DNA of 33,118 nucleotides from an uncultured Pelagibacteraceae bacterium (GCA_902629215.1 CACOQC010000011.1:1-33118), one strand, 5' to 3'; shown: positions 7,998-19,468, counted from the first letter of the stretch. Numbers and translations are program-made. Notes: generated by a model not told the origin, from the sequence alone.

Positions 7998-8762
7998 GTT
8001 TAGAGTTAGCCCATCAAATGCAGGTACTGTATTTTTAGGTAAAATTTTTTTAAGAACATTATAATCTAACACTGGCGATAAATTTGTTAATATTGCTTTT
8101 TTAGGTTTAAATTTTTTAATTATAGATAGAGAAGTTTCTAAGTTAAAATGTGATGGATGATAATTATACCAAAGACAATCAATAATTAAAAACTTTAGAT
8201 TTTTAAAGTATCTAAAATCTTTGGCATAAATTTTACTTACATCACTAATATATGCTAATTTTTTGTCAATAATAAAACAATTAGATTTTACTTTTCCGTG
8301 TTCAACTTTAATTGATTTAATTGAAATTTTTTTTTTGTTATTAAATGTAAAAAAATTTTTTGGTAAATTATGCAATTTTAAAGTAGCTGGATATTCTTTA
8401 GAATGACTTTTAAATATATATGAAAAACTATTTTTTAAATATTTAGATGTAAATTTGTCAGCATAAACATCTATTTGATTTTTATTTCTAATAAAAAATG
8501 CTCTTAGATCATTAATGCCATGTGTTTGGTCAGCATGCATATGAGAAAAAAGAACTTTATCTATTTTTTTTATCTTGTGTTTAAGTAACTGTTGACGTAG
8601 ATCTGGTGACGTATCTATTAATATATTTTGATTAGCGATTTTTAATAAGGCAGAACATCTTGATCTAAAATTTTTTTTATTTTTTGGATCACAATTTCCA
8701 AAAAAACCATCAGGTCTTGGTACACCCATTGAACTACCACAACCAAGTATTATAAACTTCAT
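7992..8762 (-). CDS. MBL-fold metallo-hydrolase (PhnP-like)
   Basis: A 256-residue metallo-beta-lactamase-fold hydrolase. The start KFIILGCGSSMGVPRP is typical of the PhnP-like/phosphoribosyl cyclic phosphodiesterase group. The metal motif reads SHMHADQTHGINDLR (His74, His76, Asp78), where the common HxHxDH has Gln79 in place of the last His. From memory this HADQTHG form is usual for the alphaproteobacterial members. Other family landmarks are FRSRCSALL near 32, DTSPDLRQQLL and HPSHFNLE near the C-terminus. The gene follows tatD by 6 nt, a pairing common in alphaproteobacteria. It may cleave a cyclic nucleotide or phosphodiester; the substrate is unknown. It is the last gene of the nine-gene run. 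Confidence 0.88.
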   Translation of the reverse strand: MKFIILGCGSSMGVPRPDGFFGNCDPKNKKNFRSRCSALLKIANQNILIDTSPDLRQQLLKHKIKKIDKVLFSHMHADQTHGINDLRAFFIRNKNQIDVYADKFTSKYLKNSFSYIFKSHSKEYPATLKLHNLPKNFFTFNNKKKISIKSIKVEHGKVKSNCFIIDKKLAYISDVSKIYAKDFRYFKNLKFLIIDCLWYNYHPSHFNLETSLSIIKKFKPKKAILTNLSPVLDYNVLKKILPKNTVPAFDGLTLNL

Positions 8763-8768
8763 ATAATT

Positions 8769-9522
8769 CTAGCTAAAAAAAAGATTATTAAAATTATCTG
8801 TAGTAATCTTAACAAGTTCAGATTTTTTTATACCTTTTATTTCTGCAAGTTTTGTTGCTGTAAAATCTATAAAAGAGGGCTCATTTTTTTTTCCTCGATT
8901 AGGTACTGGGGCTAAAAAAGGACTATCAGTTTCAATAAGGACTCTATCTAATGGAAGAAATTTAAATGTATTTTGTAGTGCAACAGAATTTTTAAAAGTA
9001 ATAATGCCACTCGCGGAAAAATAAGAATTAAATCTTAAAAGTTGGTCTGCAAATTTTTGCGATCCAGTAAAACAATGCATTAAAATTTTTAGTTTTTGAT
9101 TCTTATATTCATTTAATATTTCAAAAGTTTTTTCCTCAGCATTTCTCGAATGAATAATTAATGGAATATTTGCCTTCAATGCAGCTTCTATATGAAGTTT
9201 GAAACTTTTTATTTGTTTATCTCTATCTGAATTATCATAATAAAAATCAAGACCAGTTTCCCCTACCCCTATAATTTTTTTATTTTCATTTAAATTTTTT
9301 TTAAAAAATTCCGCATCTACATTGTTACTATCTGTTTCATGAGGGTGTATTCCAATTGTACCAAATATTATCTCATCTTTGTTTACAATTTCTTTTACTC
9401 TAGAAAAACTTTCTACAGATGTTGATATTGTTAGAAGTTTTTTAATACCAATTTCTTTTGATCGTTGAAGAACATTTTTTAAATCACTTAGCAATGGCTC
9501 GTGATCTAAATGGCAATGTGAA

Positions 9523-9536
<14 letters not shown>
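8769..9536 (-). CDS. tatD: TatD-family metal-dependent DNase
   Basis: A 255-residue TIM-barrel metallohydrolase of the TatD/YcfH family; family members are 3'-5' exonucleases tied to DNA repair or turnover. Motifs in order: IDSHCHLD (His7, His9), GTIGIHPHE, GVGETGLDFYY (metal-bridging Glu), LIIHSRNAEE, ILMHCFTGS and IETDSPFLAPVP. These give the full metal-ligand set. Two starts are possible: the ATG at 9536, used here, or the ATG at 9530. The latter gives the more typical N-terminus MIDSHCHLD and has AAGGGA about 7 nt upstream, so I regard it as equally likely. The start lies inside the end of metG (14-bp overlap). Confidence 0.93.
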
Positions 9537-11980
<2,444 letters not shown>

Positions 11981-11984
<4 letters not shown>

Positions 11985-12592
11985 CTTATTAATTTTTCTA
12001 ATTTTTTAATAACAAATTTTTTATTTAATTCTATATTCAAATTTGAATTAACAATTTGATATTTTTTTGAATTTTTAGCAATTTTTAAATATCCCTTTTG
12101 AACTTTATCATAAAATTTTTTCTTAAATTTGTCATATCGATTTAGTTTTTTTCTTTGTTTTAATCTTTTAATCATATTTTTTTGGTTAACAATGTTTAAA
12201 AAAGTAAAATCAATTTTAAAATTTCCAAGTAGATATTTATTTAAATGATTAATAATTGAAAGTTTTACACCTAATCCGTAATGTTGATAAGCAATAGTAG
12301 AGTCGGTAAATCTATCTATTAAAATAACTTTTTTTTTATAATTTTTTTTAAGAAACTCAATATTTTCACTTCTTGAAGCTAAATAAAGTAGTAAATCACT
12401 ATTTTCGTTAAATTTTGATTTTTTATTTAGAATTAATTTTCTTATTTTTTCAGAGTTTTGAGTACCACCAGGTTCCCTTATCCTTATAAATTTAATTCTA
12501 TTTTTTTTTAAATATTTCGAAACATTATTTATGTGAAATGTTTTGCCACTTCCCTCTATGCCCTCAAATACTATGACAGGTTTTTTATACAT
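11981..12592 (-). CDS. tmk: Thymidylate kinase
   Basis: A 203-residue dTMP kinase making dTDP for DNA synthesis. The P-loop is FEGIEGSGKT (9-18). RIREPGGT (about 37-44) is the dTMP-binding segment, and LIDRFTDSTIAYQHYG carries the DR[FY] motif and the substrate-binding Tyr-Gln. A basic lid region follows (RLKQRKKLNRYDK). The length is normal (E. coli 213). It overlaps the carboxypeptidase gene by 8 bp and holB by 4 bp, indicating translational coupling. Confidence 0.94.
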
Positions 12593-13736
12593 CGCCCCAA
12601 ATTAAATAATTTAGAGATCTAATTAATCTAGAAAATACATTCACTTTTTTAACCTCATTTAAAGCCAATAAATCAAATTCATCGATTAAACTTTCGTTGT
12701 AAATAACTTTTAATTTTGCAACTACTTGATCTTTTTTTATTGGTGCTTCAACTGGTCCGTTATAAGTCATTTTTATTTTAAGTAATTTTTTTTGGCCTTT
12801 TTTTATTGTTTTATAAATATCTTGATTAGAATATACATTTACGAAATTTTCTTTCCCAAGCCATACATCAATTTTATCAATTGGCTTCCCCTTTTTTGAA
12901 ATTTCTACTAAATCAAAATTTGTTAAACCATAAATTAAAAGTTTAGTACTCTCTTTTGATCTAGAATTTTTAGTTTCAAAACCACTACCAACTGCCACAA
13001 GTCTTCTTCCATTTTTCATGATTGATGATGCTAAAGAATATTTTTCAACAGCCAAATATCCTGTTTTAATACCGTCTGCACCAATATTTTTATATAAGAG
13101 CGGATTCCTATTACCTTGAGTAATTGGATCACCTCCGGTTCTGTCCCAGGTAAATTCTTTTTCTTTAAACCATTCATAATATTCGGGGTGATTTTCAATT
13201 AGATAATTGGACATTATCATTATATCTCTAACTGTAGAATAATTATCTGGATCATTAATTCCTGATGAATTAGAAAAATTAGTATTTGTCATTCCAATCT
13301 CTTTTGCCTTAGCTGTCATCATAATTGCAAATTCTTCTTCTGTTCCTGCAATACCTTCAGCAAGAGCTATACAAGCATCATTTCCTGAAGCAACAATAAT
13401 ACCTTTTAATAAGTCCTCAACCAAAACCTCATCTCCAACCATAACAAACATTGATGAATAGCCAGCAGTTGATAATCTCCAAGCTTTTTCTGAAATAATA
13501 AATTTTTCATCTAATTTTAAATCACCAGATTTTATAAGATCAAAAGCAATTATACTTGTCATTATCTTAGTCATAGATGCTGGATAAATTGATCTATCAG
13601 GCTCTTTTTCATATAAAATTTCTCCAGATAGATAATCTTGTAATATTGCTGTTCTGGCTTTAATGTCTATATTTGCGCTAACATTTAGAGCAATAAAGGA
13701 TTGTATGAAAAGTAAAAATAAAATCTTTTTAAACAT
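12585..13736 (-). CDS. D-alanyl-D-alanine carboxypeptidase (PBP5/6 family, S11)
   Basis: A 383-residue penicillin-binding protein that trims the terminal D-Ala of peptidoglycan stem peptides. A signal peptide is visible at the N-terminus (about 1-21, ending SANID). Active-site motifs are SMTK (Ser54-Lys57), SGN (117-119 in VASGNDACIALAEG) and KTG (224-226 in DGIKTGYLAVEKY). Downstream lies a beta-rich PBP5-C-like domain (about 265-360) and then a C-terminal segment, SRLIRSLNYLIWG, that could be an amphipathic membrane anchor as in PBP5. It follows the SPOR lipoprotein gene with an 8-bp overlap and precedes tmk with another 8-bp overlap. The length is usual for dacA/dacC-type enzymes. Confidence 0.94.
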   Translation of the reverse strand: MFKKILFLLFIQSFIALNVSANIDIKARTAILQDYLSGEILYEKEPDRSIYPASMTKIMTSIIAFDLIKSGDLKLDEKFIISEKAWRLSTAGYSSMFVMVGDEVLVEDLLKGIIVASGNDACIALAEGIAGTEEEFAIMMTAKAKEIGMTNTNFSNSSGINDPDNYSTVRDIMIMSNYLIENHPEYYEWFKEKEFTWDRTGGDPITQGNRNPLLYKNIGADGIKTGYLAVEKYSLASSIMKNGRRLVAVGSGFETKNSRSKESTKLLIYGLTNFDLVEISKKGKPIDKIDVWLGKENFVNVYSNQDIYKTIKKGQKKLLKIKMTYNGPVEAPIKKDQVVAKLKVIYNESLIDEFDLLALNEVKKVNVFSRLIRSLNYLIWGDV

Positions 13737-14481
13737 TTTTTAAAATTTCTAAATTTTCAAAATTTAAGAAGTTCATTTTTTCAAATGAGTCTTTGAGACT
13801 TTTTATATCATTAAAAGGTCCTAATAATACCCTATATTTTGTTTCCGATAATTTGATTATTTTTATCTTTTTTAAATTTGCTTCATTTTTAATCCTATTT
13901 ATCATGACTTTTGCACTATCTTTATAATAAAAATCCGCAATCTTTATTGAATATGAAAATTTTTTATTTTTTATCTTATTATTTTGAATTTTTTTTTGAT
14001 TTAAATCGTTGATTAAAATTCCATCTACAGGAGCTTTTTCTGCAACAGATCTTTCCTCTTCAAACATTTTACTCTTTTTCGCTATAAAGGCTGAGTCTTT
14101 TGATACTAAAACAATTTCAATAAAAGGTTCACTATAATCTAATTCTAATTCGTCAGCTATTCTCTGACTAAGAATTGAATTATAAAAATTTGAGAATTTT
14201 TGTCTATTAGATTTTACCTCAGCAATTAAAAATTTACCATTCTTAGGATTAGTTATTTTAACTTTTGATTTTTTTTTTAGAGATTTATGGTAAATATTAA
14301 GAGATCTTTTTTCTAATTTCTTAATTTTAGATTGATTTTCATCATAAATTAAAGCAAAACCAGAATTTTTGTATCTATTTTCTATCTTAATTTCTATTTT
14401 TTTTGATTTTTTAGTTAACGATTGTTCACAGCTTAAAAGAAAAAAGGAAAATAATAGACAAATGATTAATTTATAATTCAT
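13729..14481 (-). CDS. SPOR-domain lipoprotein, RlpA-like
   Basis: A 250-residue envelope protein. The N-terminus MNYKLIICLLFSFFLLSC is a lipoprotein signal with lipobox LLSC (Cys18). Residues about 75-140 look like a degenerate RlpA double-psi beta-barrel (KVKITNPKNGKFLIAEVKS, then ADELELDYSEPFIEIVLV), but the DRGPF-type catalytic block of active RlpA is absent. The C-terminal 75 residues (FSYSIKIADFYYKDSAKVMI to the end) read as a SPOR domain, which binds denuded glycan strands. The place between mltB and dac fits a septal peptidoglycan role. The lytic activity of classic RlpA may be lost; that is inference from a by-eye alignment. It overlaps mltB by 11 bp and dac by 8 bp. Confidence 0.72.
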   Translation of the reverse strand: MNYKLIICLLFSFFLLSCEQSLTKKSKKIEIKIENRYKNSGFALIYDENQSKIKKLEKRSLNIYHKSLKKKSKVKITNPKNGKFLIAEVKSNRQKFSNFYNSILSQRIADELELDYSEPFIEIVLVSKDSAFIAKKSKMFEEERSVAEKAPVDGILINDLNQKKIQNNKIKNKKFSYSIKIADFYYKDSAKVMINRIKNEANLKKIKIIKLSETKYRVLLGPFNDIKSLKDSFEKMNFLNFENLEILKNV

Positions 14482-15481
14482 TTTTAAACTTATCCTTTAA
14501 AGTACAAACAGCTAGAGCAAATCTTAAAGATCTATTCCATTGAAGAATTATTTCATAATTATCAAATACAACATATGCAGGATTTAAAGTATCTGCTCCA
14601 GGAATTATATCTTTATCAGGTGTAATTATAGCCACATTATAATTTTTTTTTAAAAAACTTATTTCATCATAATTTTCAATATATTTTTTAAAAAAACCTA
14701 ATTTTTTTTTGTTTTCGAGTTTTTTTGCAGAAACATTTAAATATTTTTTTGGTATATTTTGTTTAAGATTAATCCTGTAAAAACAAGGAGAATTTTTTTT
14801 CCAACCAATTTTTTTTAGATAATTTGCTGCTGATGCGTATGCATCATGAGAATTTTTTAAATCTATATAATCATCAGTATTAAAATCAATTGCATGATTT
14901 TTTATAGTCGAAGGCATAAATTGAAAAAAACCAAAAGCACCTGCCCATGAACCATATAATGATTTATAATCTATCTGATTTTCGTCAATTAATTTAAGTA
15001 AGATTAACAGTTCTTTAGTAAAAAATTCAGATCTTCTTTTATCGTAACTCAATGTTGCTAAAGATGAAAGAATATCCATTTTACCAACATAAGTTCCATA
15101 ATTTGTTTCAATACCCATTAATGATAATAAAAGTTCTTTTTCTATTTCAAACTTGTTTTCTACAATATTGATTAAATCTTTATTCTTTTGGTAGAAGTCA
15201 ATTCCTTTATTCAATTTTTTTGTAGAAGATCTTTTTGACACATAAGTTTTTGTATCTTCATAAAATTCAGGCTGATATCTATCATATTTTATAACATTTT
15301 CTAAAAACTTAGTATTTTTCATAACAAGATCAAAAGTTTTTTCTGAAATATTATTAGCTAATGCTCTTTGCTTGAAATCAAATTTCCACTTTTCAAAATC
15401 ATTATCATTGTTCGCAAAAACATTAGAACTAAAAAAAAACAGAATTAAAAAAAAAATTTTAATTTTTTTCATATAGATCAT
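14471..15481 (-). CDS. mltB: Lytic murein transglycosylase, MltB family
   Basis: A 336-residue peptidoglycan lytic transglycosylase. A signal peptide runs from about 4 to 23 (ending VFANN) with no clear lipobox, so it is probably periplasmic and soluble. The catalytic Glu is Glu125 in LMGIETNYGTYVG. SLATLSYDKRRSEFF, GSWAGAFGFFQFMPSTI and YASAANYLKKIGW are family hallmarks. Starts at 15481 (MIYMKK) and 15472 (MKK) are both possible; the second gives a more usual signal peptide. The start lies inside the end of rarD. The signal-peptide codons include runs of ten and nine T, possible slippage sites. Confidence 0.92.
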   Translation of the reverse strand: MIYMKKIKIFFLILFFFSSNVFANNDNDFEKWKFDFKQRALANNISEKTFDLVMKNTKFLENVIKYDRYQPEFYEDTKTYVSKRSSTKKLNKGIDFYQKNKDLINIVENKFEIEKELLLSLMGIETNYGTYVGKMDILSSLATLSYDKRRSEFFTKELLILLKLIDENQIDYKSLYGSWAGAFGFFQFMPSTIKNHAIDFNTDDYIDLKNSHDAYASAANYLKKIGWKKNSPCFYRINLKQNIPKKYLNVSAKKLENKKKLGFFKKYIENYDEISFLKKNYNVAIITPDKDIIPGADTLNPAYVVFDNYEIILQWNRSLRFALAVCTLKDKFKNEL

Positions 15482-16337
15482 TTAAATATATAACTACAGC
15501 AATCCAAATAATAATAAAACTTAGAAATTTTACTAATGAAAAATTTTCCCCATAATAGAAATATCCTAAAATAAACTGTAATGTTGGTGTAATATAAAAA
15601 ATCATTCCAGTTGGACCTAATCCAATTAATTCGACACCTCTAACATATAGAAACAAAGGAATCACAGTCATAGGTCCGGCCAAAAGAAGATACAAACTTA
15701 ATCCTGGATTTTCTAAATTAAAGTCATTTAATCCATTTTTTGCGATAATATAAAATGCAAGTAAAGCAAAAGGTAAAATATATAAGCTTTCTATTAAGAG
15801 ACCTATATCTGTATCAATTTCAATTTTTTTTCTTACTAAATTATAAAAGGCCCAACTAAAAGCAACAATTAAACCAACCCATGGCAATGATTTAAGATTA
15901 AAAAAAATTAAAATCATTATTGATATAAAAACTAAAATAATAGAAAAAATTCTTTTTTTATTAAGTTTTTCTTTAAAAAAAATATATCCTAAAAGAACAC
16001 TAATTATTGGCATTATAAAATATCCAAAACTAGCATCAATTATCCTCTCAGAAGCAACAGCATATATCCATATCGACCAATTAACAAAAATTAAAAAACC
16101 AGATATCAATAATGCAATTAATTTTTTTTTACTCTTAATTTCTTTTAAAAAAATTTTCCATTTTGACAAAAATGAAGTTGTTATAATTAACATTATTGCT
16201 GTCCACAAACACCTATGTACAACTAATTCAGTATGACCGATGAAAGAAACTGACTCAAAATATATAACTCCAATAAAACCCCACCAAAAAGATCCAAGTG
16301 AAGTTAAAATTAAACCTTTATTAAAATCATTTTTCAT
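15459..16337 (-). CDS. rarD: RarD-type EamA/DMT transporter
   Basis: A 292-residue inner-membrane protein with about ten hydrophobic segments, as in the drug/metabolite transporter superfamily (E. coli RarD 296). RarD-like features are KGLILTSLGSFWWGFIGVIYF at the start, ELVVHRCLWTAIML (about 37-50), SERIIDASFGYFIMPIISVL in the middle, and LIGLGPTGMIFYITPTLQF near the end. The substrate is unknown for the family (chloramphenicol sensitivity was the original phenotype). It is the first gene of the nine-gene minus-strand run; the 84 nt upstream separate it from tRNA-Ser. It overlaps mltB by up to 23 bp. Confidence 0.9.
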   Translation of the reverse strand: MKNDFNKGLILTSLGSFWWGFIGVIYFESVSFIGHTELVVHRCLWTAIMLIITTSFLSKWKIFLKEIKSKKKLIALLISGFLIFVNWSIWIYAVASERIIDASFGYFIMPIISVLLGYIFFKEKLNKKRIFSIILVFISIMILIFFNLKSLPWVGLIVAFSWAFYNLVRKKIEIDTDIGLLIESLYILPFALLAFYIIAKNGLNDFNLENPGLSLYLLLAGPMTVIPLFLYVRGVELIGLGPTGMIFYITPTLQFILGYFYYGENFSLVKFLSFIIIWIAVVIYLNDLYEKN

Positions 16338-16421
16338 ACTTATTAAAAGAACTAAATATCAAGACTAATTAGACTATTTTATAGTTGAATTAAATATTTT
16401 TAATTATAAAACGTAGCTCAC

Positions 16422-16511
16422 GGAGAGATGGCTGAGCGGTTGAAAGCACCGGTCTTGAAAACCGGCAAAGGGGCAACTCTTTCCTGGGTTCGAATCCCAG
16501 TCTCTCCGCCA
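16422..16511 (+). tRNA. tRNA-Ser (anticodon UGA)
   Basis: A 90-nt class II tRNA: acceptor GGAGAGA/TCTCTCC, anticodon stem CCGGT/ACCGG with loop CTTGAAA (TGA at 16456-16458), a long variable arm (about 16466-16484), T arm CTGGG-TTCGAAT-CCCAG, discriminator G and encoded CCA (16509-16511). It is convergent with sdhE, 5 nt away. A TATAAA at 16405-16410 could serve as a -10 box. Confidence 0.97.
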
Positions 16512-16516
16512 TCTAA

Positions 16517-16777
16517 CTATTTATATTGAAAATTTTTGAATAAATTATTTATCTTATTATCTTCAAATTCTATATTTGTATTTAATCCATTATAAAAATT
16601 ATAAAGATTATTGTCATCAATTTCTAAAAGTTTAATTAATTCGTTTAAATCTTCATAATCTAATTGATCTAAATATTTATTTGTAAAAGCTCCTAAAAGT
16701 TTATCCATTTCTTTAGTACCGCGATAATTTGATCGATAGATAATCTTTTTTTTTATTTGTTCTATATCAGCAGTCAT
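16517..16777 (-). CDS. sdhE: FAD assembly factor SdhE (succinate dehydrogenase assembly factor 2)
   Basis: An 86-residue cytoplasmic chaperone for covalent flavinylation of succinate dehydrogenase subunit A. The diagnostic RGxxE motif is present as YRGTKEMD (Arg19, Gly20, Glu23), followed by LLGAFTNKYLDQLDYEDLNEL and LLEIDDNNLYNFYNG, matching the helical SdhE/Sdh5 fold. The length is normal. It diverges from recG across 22 bp, a recG/sdhE neighbour pair that is common in alphaproteobacteria. No Shine-Dalgarno sequence is visible; TATTAT ends 9 nt before the ATG. Confidence 0.92.
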   Translation of the reverse strand: MTADIEQIKKKIIYRSNYRGTKEMDKLLGAFTNKYLDQLDYEDLNELIKLLEIDDNNLYNFYNGLNTNIEFEDNKINNLFKNFQYK

Positions 16778-16785
16778 AAAAGGAA

Positions 16786-16792
16786 TATAATA
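16786..16792. promoter_or_regulatory. Overlapping divergent -10 boxes for recG and sdhE
   Basis: Within the 22-bp gap between the sdhE and recG start codons, TATAAT (16786-16791, plus) ends 8 nt before the recG ATG. TATTAT on the minus strand (16792-16787) ends 9 nt before the sdhE ATG. Both would give leaderless or nearly leaderless transcripts, and they could not be occupied together. The -35 regions would lie inside the neighbouring gene. Confidence 0.45.
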
Positions 16793-16799
16793 TTAGTTT

Positions 16800-18851
16800 A
16801 TGGATATTAAAAGAAATTACAAATATTTATTATCTGACCTTACTGCTCTTAAAGGTGTTGGTATTAAAACTACAAATTTACTTAAAAAGAAAAAAATAAA
16901 TAATATTTTTGATCTACTATGGAAATTACCAAAATCTTACACTGATCGAAGTTTATCATCAAAAATTAAAGATCTAAAAATCGATGAAGTACAAACAATA
17001 ACTGTAATACCTCAAAAGTATTCTTTCCCAAGAGTAAGAAATTTACCAAATCGAGTTTTATGTAAAGATGAAACTGGTGAAATAGACTGTGTTTTTTTCA
17101 ATAGTTATGAGGGTTATATCAAAAAGATACTGCCTGTAGGAAAAGAAGTAACTATAAGTGGTAAAATTAAATATTTTAGAAATAAATACCAACTTACAAA
17201 TCCCAAATATGTTTCTGAAGACTCTTCTATAATAAAACAAAAACACAATAGTTATTCATTAACAGAGGGTATTAGTGAAAAAGTTTATAATAAAATTATA
17301 TTTCAAATAATTGACAATTTGCCAAAAATTGAAGAATGGCATTCAAAAGATATTCTAAGGAAATTTGATAATATAAGTTGGAATGAATCAATCAAAAAAT
17401 TACATAACCCAGAAAATATTGGTAAATTTAAAGAAAATTTTTATCAAAGACTCGCATTTGATGAAATTTTCTCAACATTTTTAGTAAACTCAGAAATTAG
17501 AAAAAAGATTAAAAGAATAAAAAAAACCAAAAAAGAATTTAGTGTTAAAAATCAAAATAAGATAATATCTGAACTAGATTTTTCTTTAACTAAAGATCAA
17601 AGTAAAACTTTAGATGAGATAAATAAAGATCTAAGTTCTGAAAATAAAATGTTTAGATTGCTTCAGGGTGATGTTGGAAGTGGAAAAACAATAGTATCAT
17701 TGTTGTCTGCTTTTAATACTATTAATTCCGGTTTTCAAGTAGCTGTAATGGCACCAACTGAGATATTAGCAAGACAACATTTTTTATTAGCAAAAAAAAT
17801 ATTTCCTAAGAATATAAGAGTAGAATTACTTTCTGGCAAATCATCATATAAAGATAAAAAAGTTATTTTAGATCGATTATTAAAAAAACAAATTGATATA
17901 GTTTTTGGTACCCATGCCTTATTTCAAAAAAAAGTTGAATTTAAAAAACTTGGATTAATAATAATTGATGAACAACATAAATTTGGTGTTAGTCAAAGAA
18001 AAAAATTATCTGATAAAGCTGGTAAAGATTGTGACGTTCTTTTAATGACTGCAACACCTATCCCACGTACTTTAACAATGACAATATATGGTGATATGGA
18101 TCTTTCAATAATTCGTGAAAAACCTAATATTCGTAAACCAATTAAGACCTACAGTAAACTTGAAAATAAAATAGAAGACGTAATCAAATTTGTTAAAAAA
18201 GAAATTAAGCTTGGTAATCAAATTTTTTGGGTATGTCCCTTAATTGAAGAGTCTAAAAAAATTGATCATACATCAGCTGTAAAAAAATCCAAATACTTAG
18301 AGAAATTATTTCCTAAACAAGTTTATTTACTTCATGGAAAAACAACAGCTGATGAAAAAGAAATTATTCTCAACAAGTTTTTGCAAAATGATTTTAAAAT
18401 TTTGGTTTCAACTACTATTATAGAAGTAGGTATAGATTTTCCTAACGCAAATGTAATAATTATAGAAAATGCAAATAAATTTGGTCTATCCCAGTTACAT
18501 CAACTAAGAGGTAGAGTTGGAAGAGGTAACAAAGAATCTTCCTGTATATTAATGTTTAAGTCAAATTTAAGTGATAATGCAAAAAAAAGAATTAATATTC
18601 TAAAAGATTCTAACGATGGGTTTAGAATATCCGAAGAAGATATGAGATTAAGGGGGTTTGGAGATATTTTAGGTTTTAAACAAAGTGGAATTAAAAATTT
18701 TAGATTAGCAGACCCAGTCCATAATCATAATCTTTTTATTTTGGCAGAAAAAGAAATCAAAAGAATTGAAAACGAAAAAGAAAACATAAGTAAATTTAAA
18801 CCATTAATCAAATTATACGATAGAGCAGATATAATTAATGATATTGCTTAA
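16800..18851 (+). CDS. recG: ATP-dependent DNA helicase RecG
   Basis: A 683-residue branch-migration helicase that remodels stalled replication forks and Holliday junctions. The N-terminal wedge/OB domain (about 15-140) starts with the helix-hairpin-like LKGVGIKTTNLL. Helicase motif I is GDVGSGKT (290-297), followed by MAPTEILARQHF (motif Ia), the DEQH box in IIIDEQHKFGVSQR, and MTATPIPRTL (motif III). The second RecA domain has STTIIEVGIDFPNA, QLRGRVGRG and the RecG-type RLRGFGDILGFKQSG. The length is normal (E. coli 693). It converges on the DUF502 gene, sharing TTAA between the two stop codons. No Shine-Dalgarno sequence is visible. Confidence 0.96.
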   Translation: MDIKRNYKYLLSDLTALKGVGIKTTNLLKKKKINNIFDLLWKLPKSYTDRSLSSKIKDLKIDEVQTITVIPQKYSFPRVRNLPNRVLCKDETGEIDCVFFNSYEGYIKKILPVGKEVTISGKIKYFRNKYQLTNPKYVSEDSSIIKQKHNSYSLTEGISEKVYNKIIFQIIDNLPKIEEWHSKDILRKFDNISWNESIKKLHNPENIGKFKENFYQRLAFDEIFSTFLVNSEIRKKIKRIKKTKKEFSVKNQNKIISELDFSLTKDQSKTLDEINKDLSSENKMFRLLQGDVGSGKTIVSLLSAFNTINSGFQVAVMAPTEILARQHFLLAKKIFPKNIRVELLSGKSSYKDKKVILDRLLKKQIDIVFGTHALFQKKVEFKKLGLIIIDEQHKFGVSQRKKLSDKAGKDCDVLLMTATPIPRTLTMTIYGDMDLSIIREKPNIRKPIKTYSKLENKIEDVIKFVKKEIKLGNQIFWVCPLIEESKKIDHTSAVKKSKYLEKLFPKQVYLLHGKTTADEKEIILNKFLQNDFKILVSTTIIEVGIDFPNANVIIIENANKFGLSQLHQLRGRVGRGNKESSCILMFKSNLSDNAKKRINILKDSNDGFRISEEDMRLRGFGDILGFKQSGIKNFRLADPVHNHNLFILAEKEIKRIENEKENISKFKPLIKLYDRADIINDIA

Positions 18852-19468
18852 TTTTTTCCAGTTGATGTTCCAGCAGACACAATAAATTTAGAGGCTTCTT
18901 CAAATGTCATATCTAAATATATAACTTCATCAATTGGAAACATAAGTAAAAAACCACTTGTAGGATTTGGTGTTGTTGGTACAAATACATTTATTAATTT
19001 TTTATTAGTTTTTTCAGCCATCTCGCTCTTATTTTCCTTAGTAGCAAAACCAACTGCCCAAACTCCCTTTCTAGGATATTCAATTAAGACAACACTTTTT
19101 TTACTAGTATCATCTTTATTTGAAAATGTTTCTGTCATTTGAACTATTGCAGAATAAATTGTTCTTAAAACAGGAATTTTTTTAAATAGATCATCAATAA
19201 TTTTAAGAATTCGTTTGCCTAAAAAAGATAATGATAAGCCTCCAACTATAGTGATAAAAATTACAGAAATTATAATTTCTATTCCAGGTATAGCATATGG
19301 TAAATAATTATTTGGATTTATATTTTCAGGAATTATTTTAGATGAAATTCCAATTAAAATTTTACTTAAATATAAAGTAAATCCTATTGGAATCAAAACA
19401 ACTACTCCAGTAATAAAGTAGTTTCTTAAAATAAGTGTTAATGATCTTTTTTTTTTAATTTTTGACAT
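18848..19468 (-). CDS. DUF502 family membrane protein
   Basis: A 206-residue protein of the DUF502 family, function unknown. Two membrane helices are visible: about 13-33 (FITGVVVLIPIGFTLYLSKI) and about 53-78 (IPGIEIIISVIFITIVGGLS). A soluble region follows with family segments KRILKIIDDLFKKIPVLRTIY, VVLIEYPRKGVWAVGF, VFVPTTPNPTSGFLLMFP and the C-terminal DMTFEEASKFIVSAGT. It sits back-to-back with recG, as in other alphaproteobacteria. A 25-codon ORF ends 4 nt before its start, so the two may be co-transcribed from the divergent promoter region near 19560. Confidence 0.85.
   Translation of the reverse strand: MSKIKKKRSLTLILRNYFITGVVVLIPIGFTLYLSKILIGISSKIIPENINPNNYLPYAIPGIEIIISVIFITIVGGLSLSFLGKRILKIIDDLFKKIPVLRTIYSAIVQMTETFSNKDDTSKKSVVLIEYPRKGVWAVGFATKENKSEMAEKTNKKLINVFVPTTPNPTSGFLLMFPIDEVIYLDMTFEEASKFIVSAGTSTGKN

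Noticed and set aside
8520..8550. MBL hydrolase with HxHxDQ instead of HxHxDH as a dead enzyme
   Set aside because: HADQTHG is, as I recall, the usual form in the alphaproteobacterial PhnP-like group, so loss of activity is not implied.
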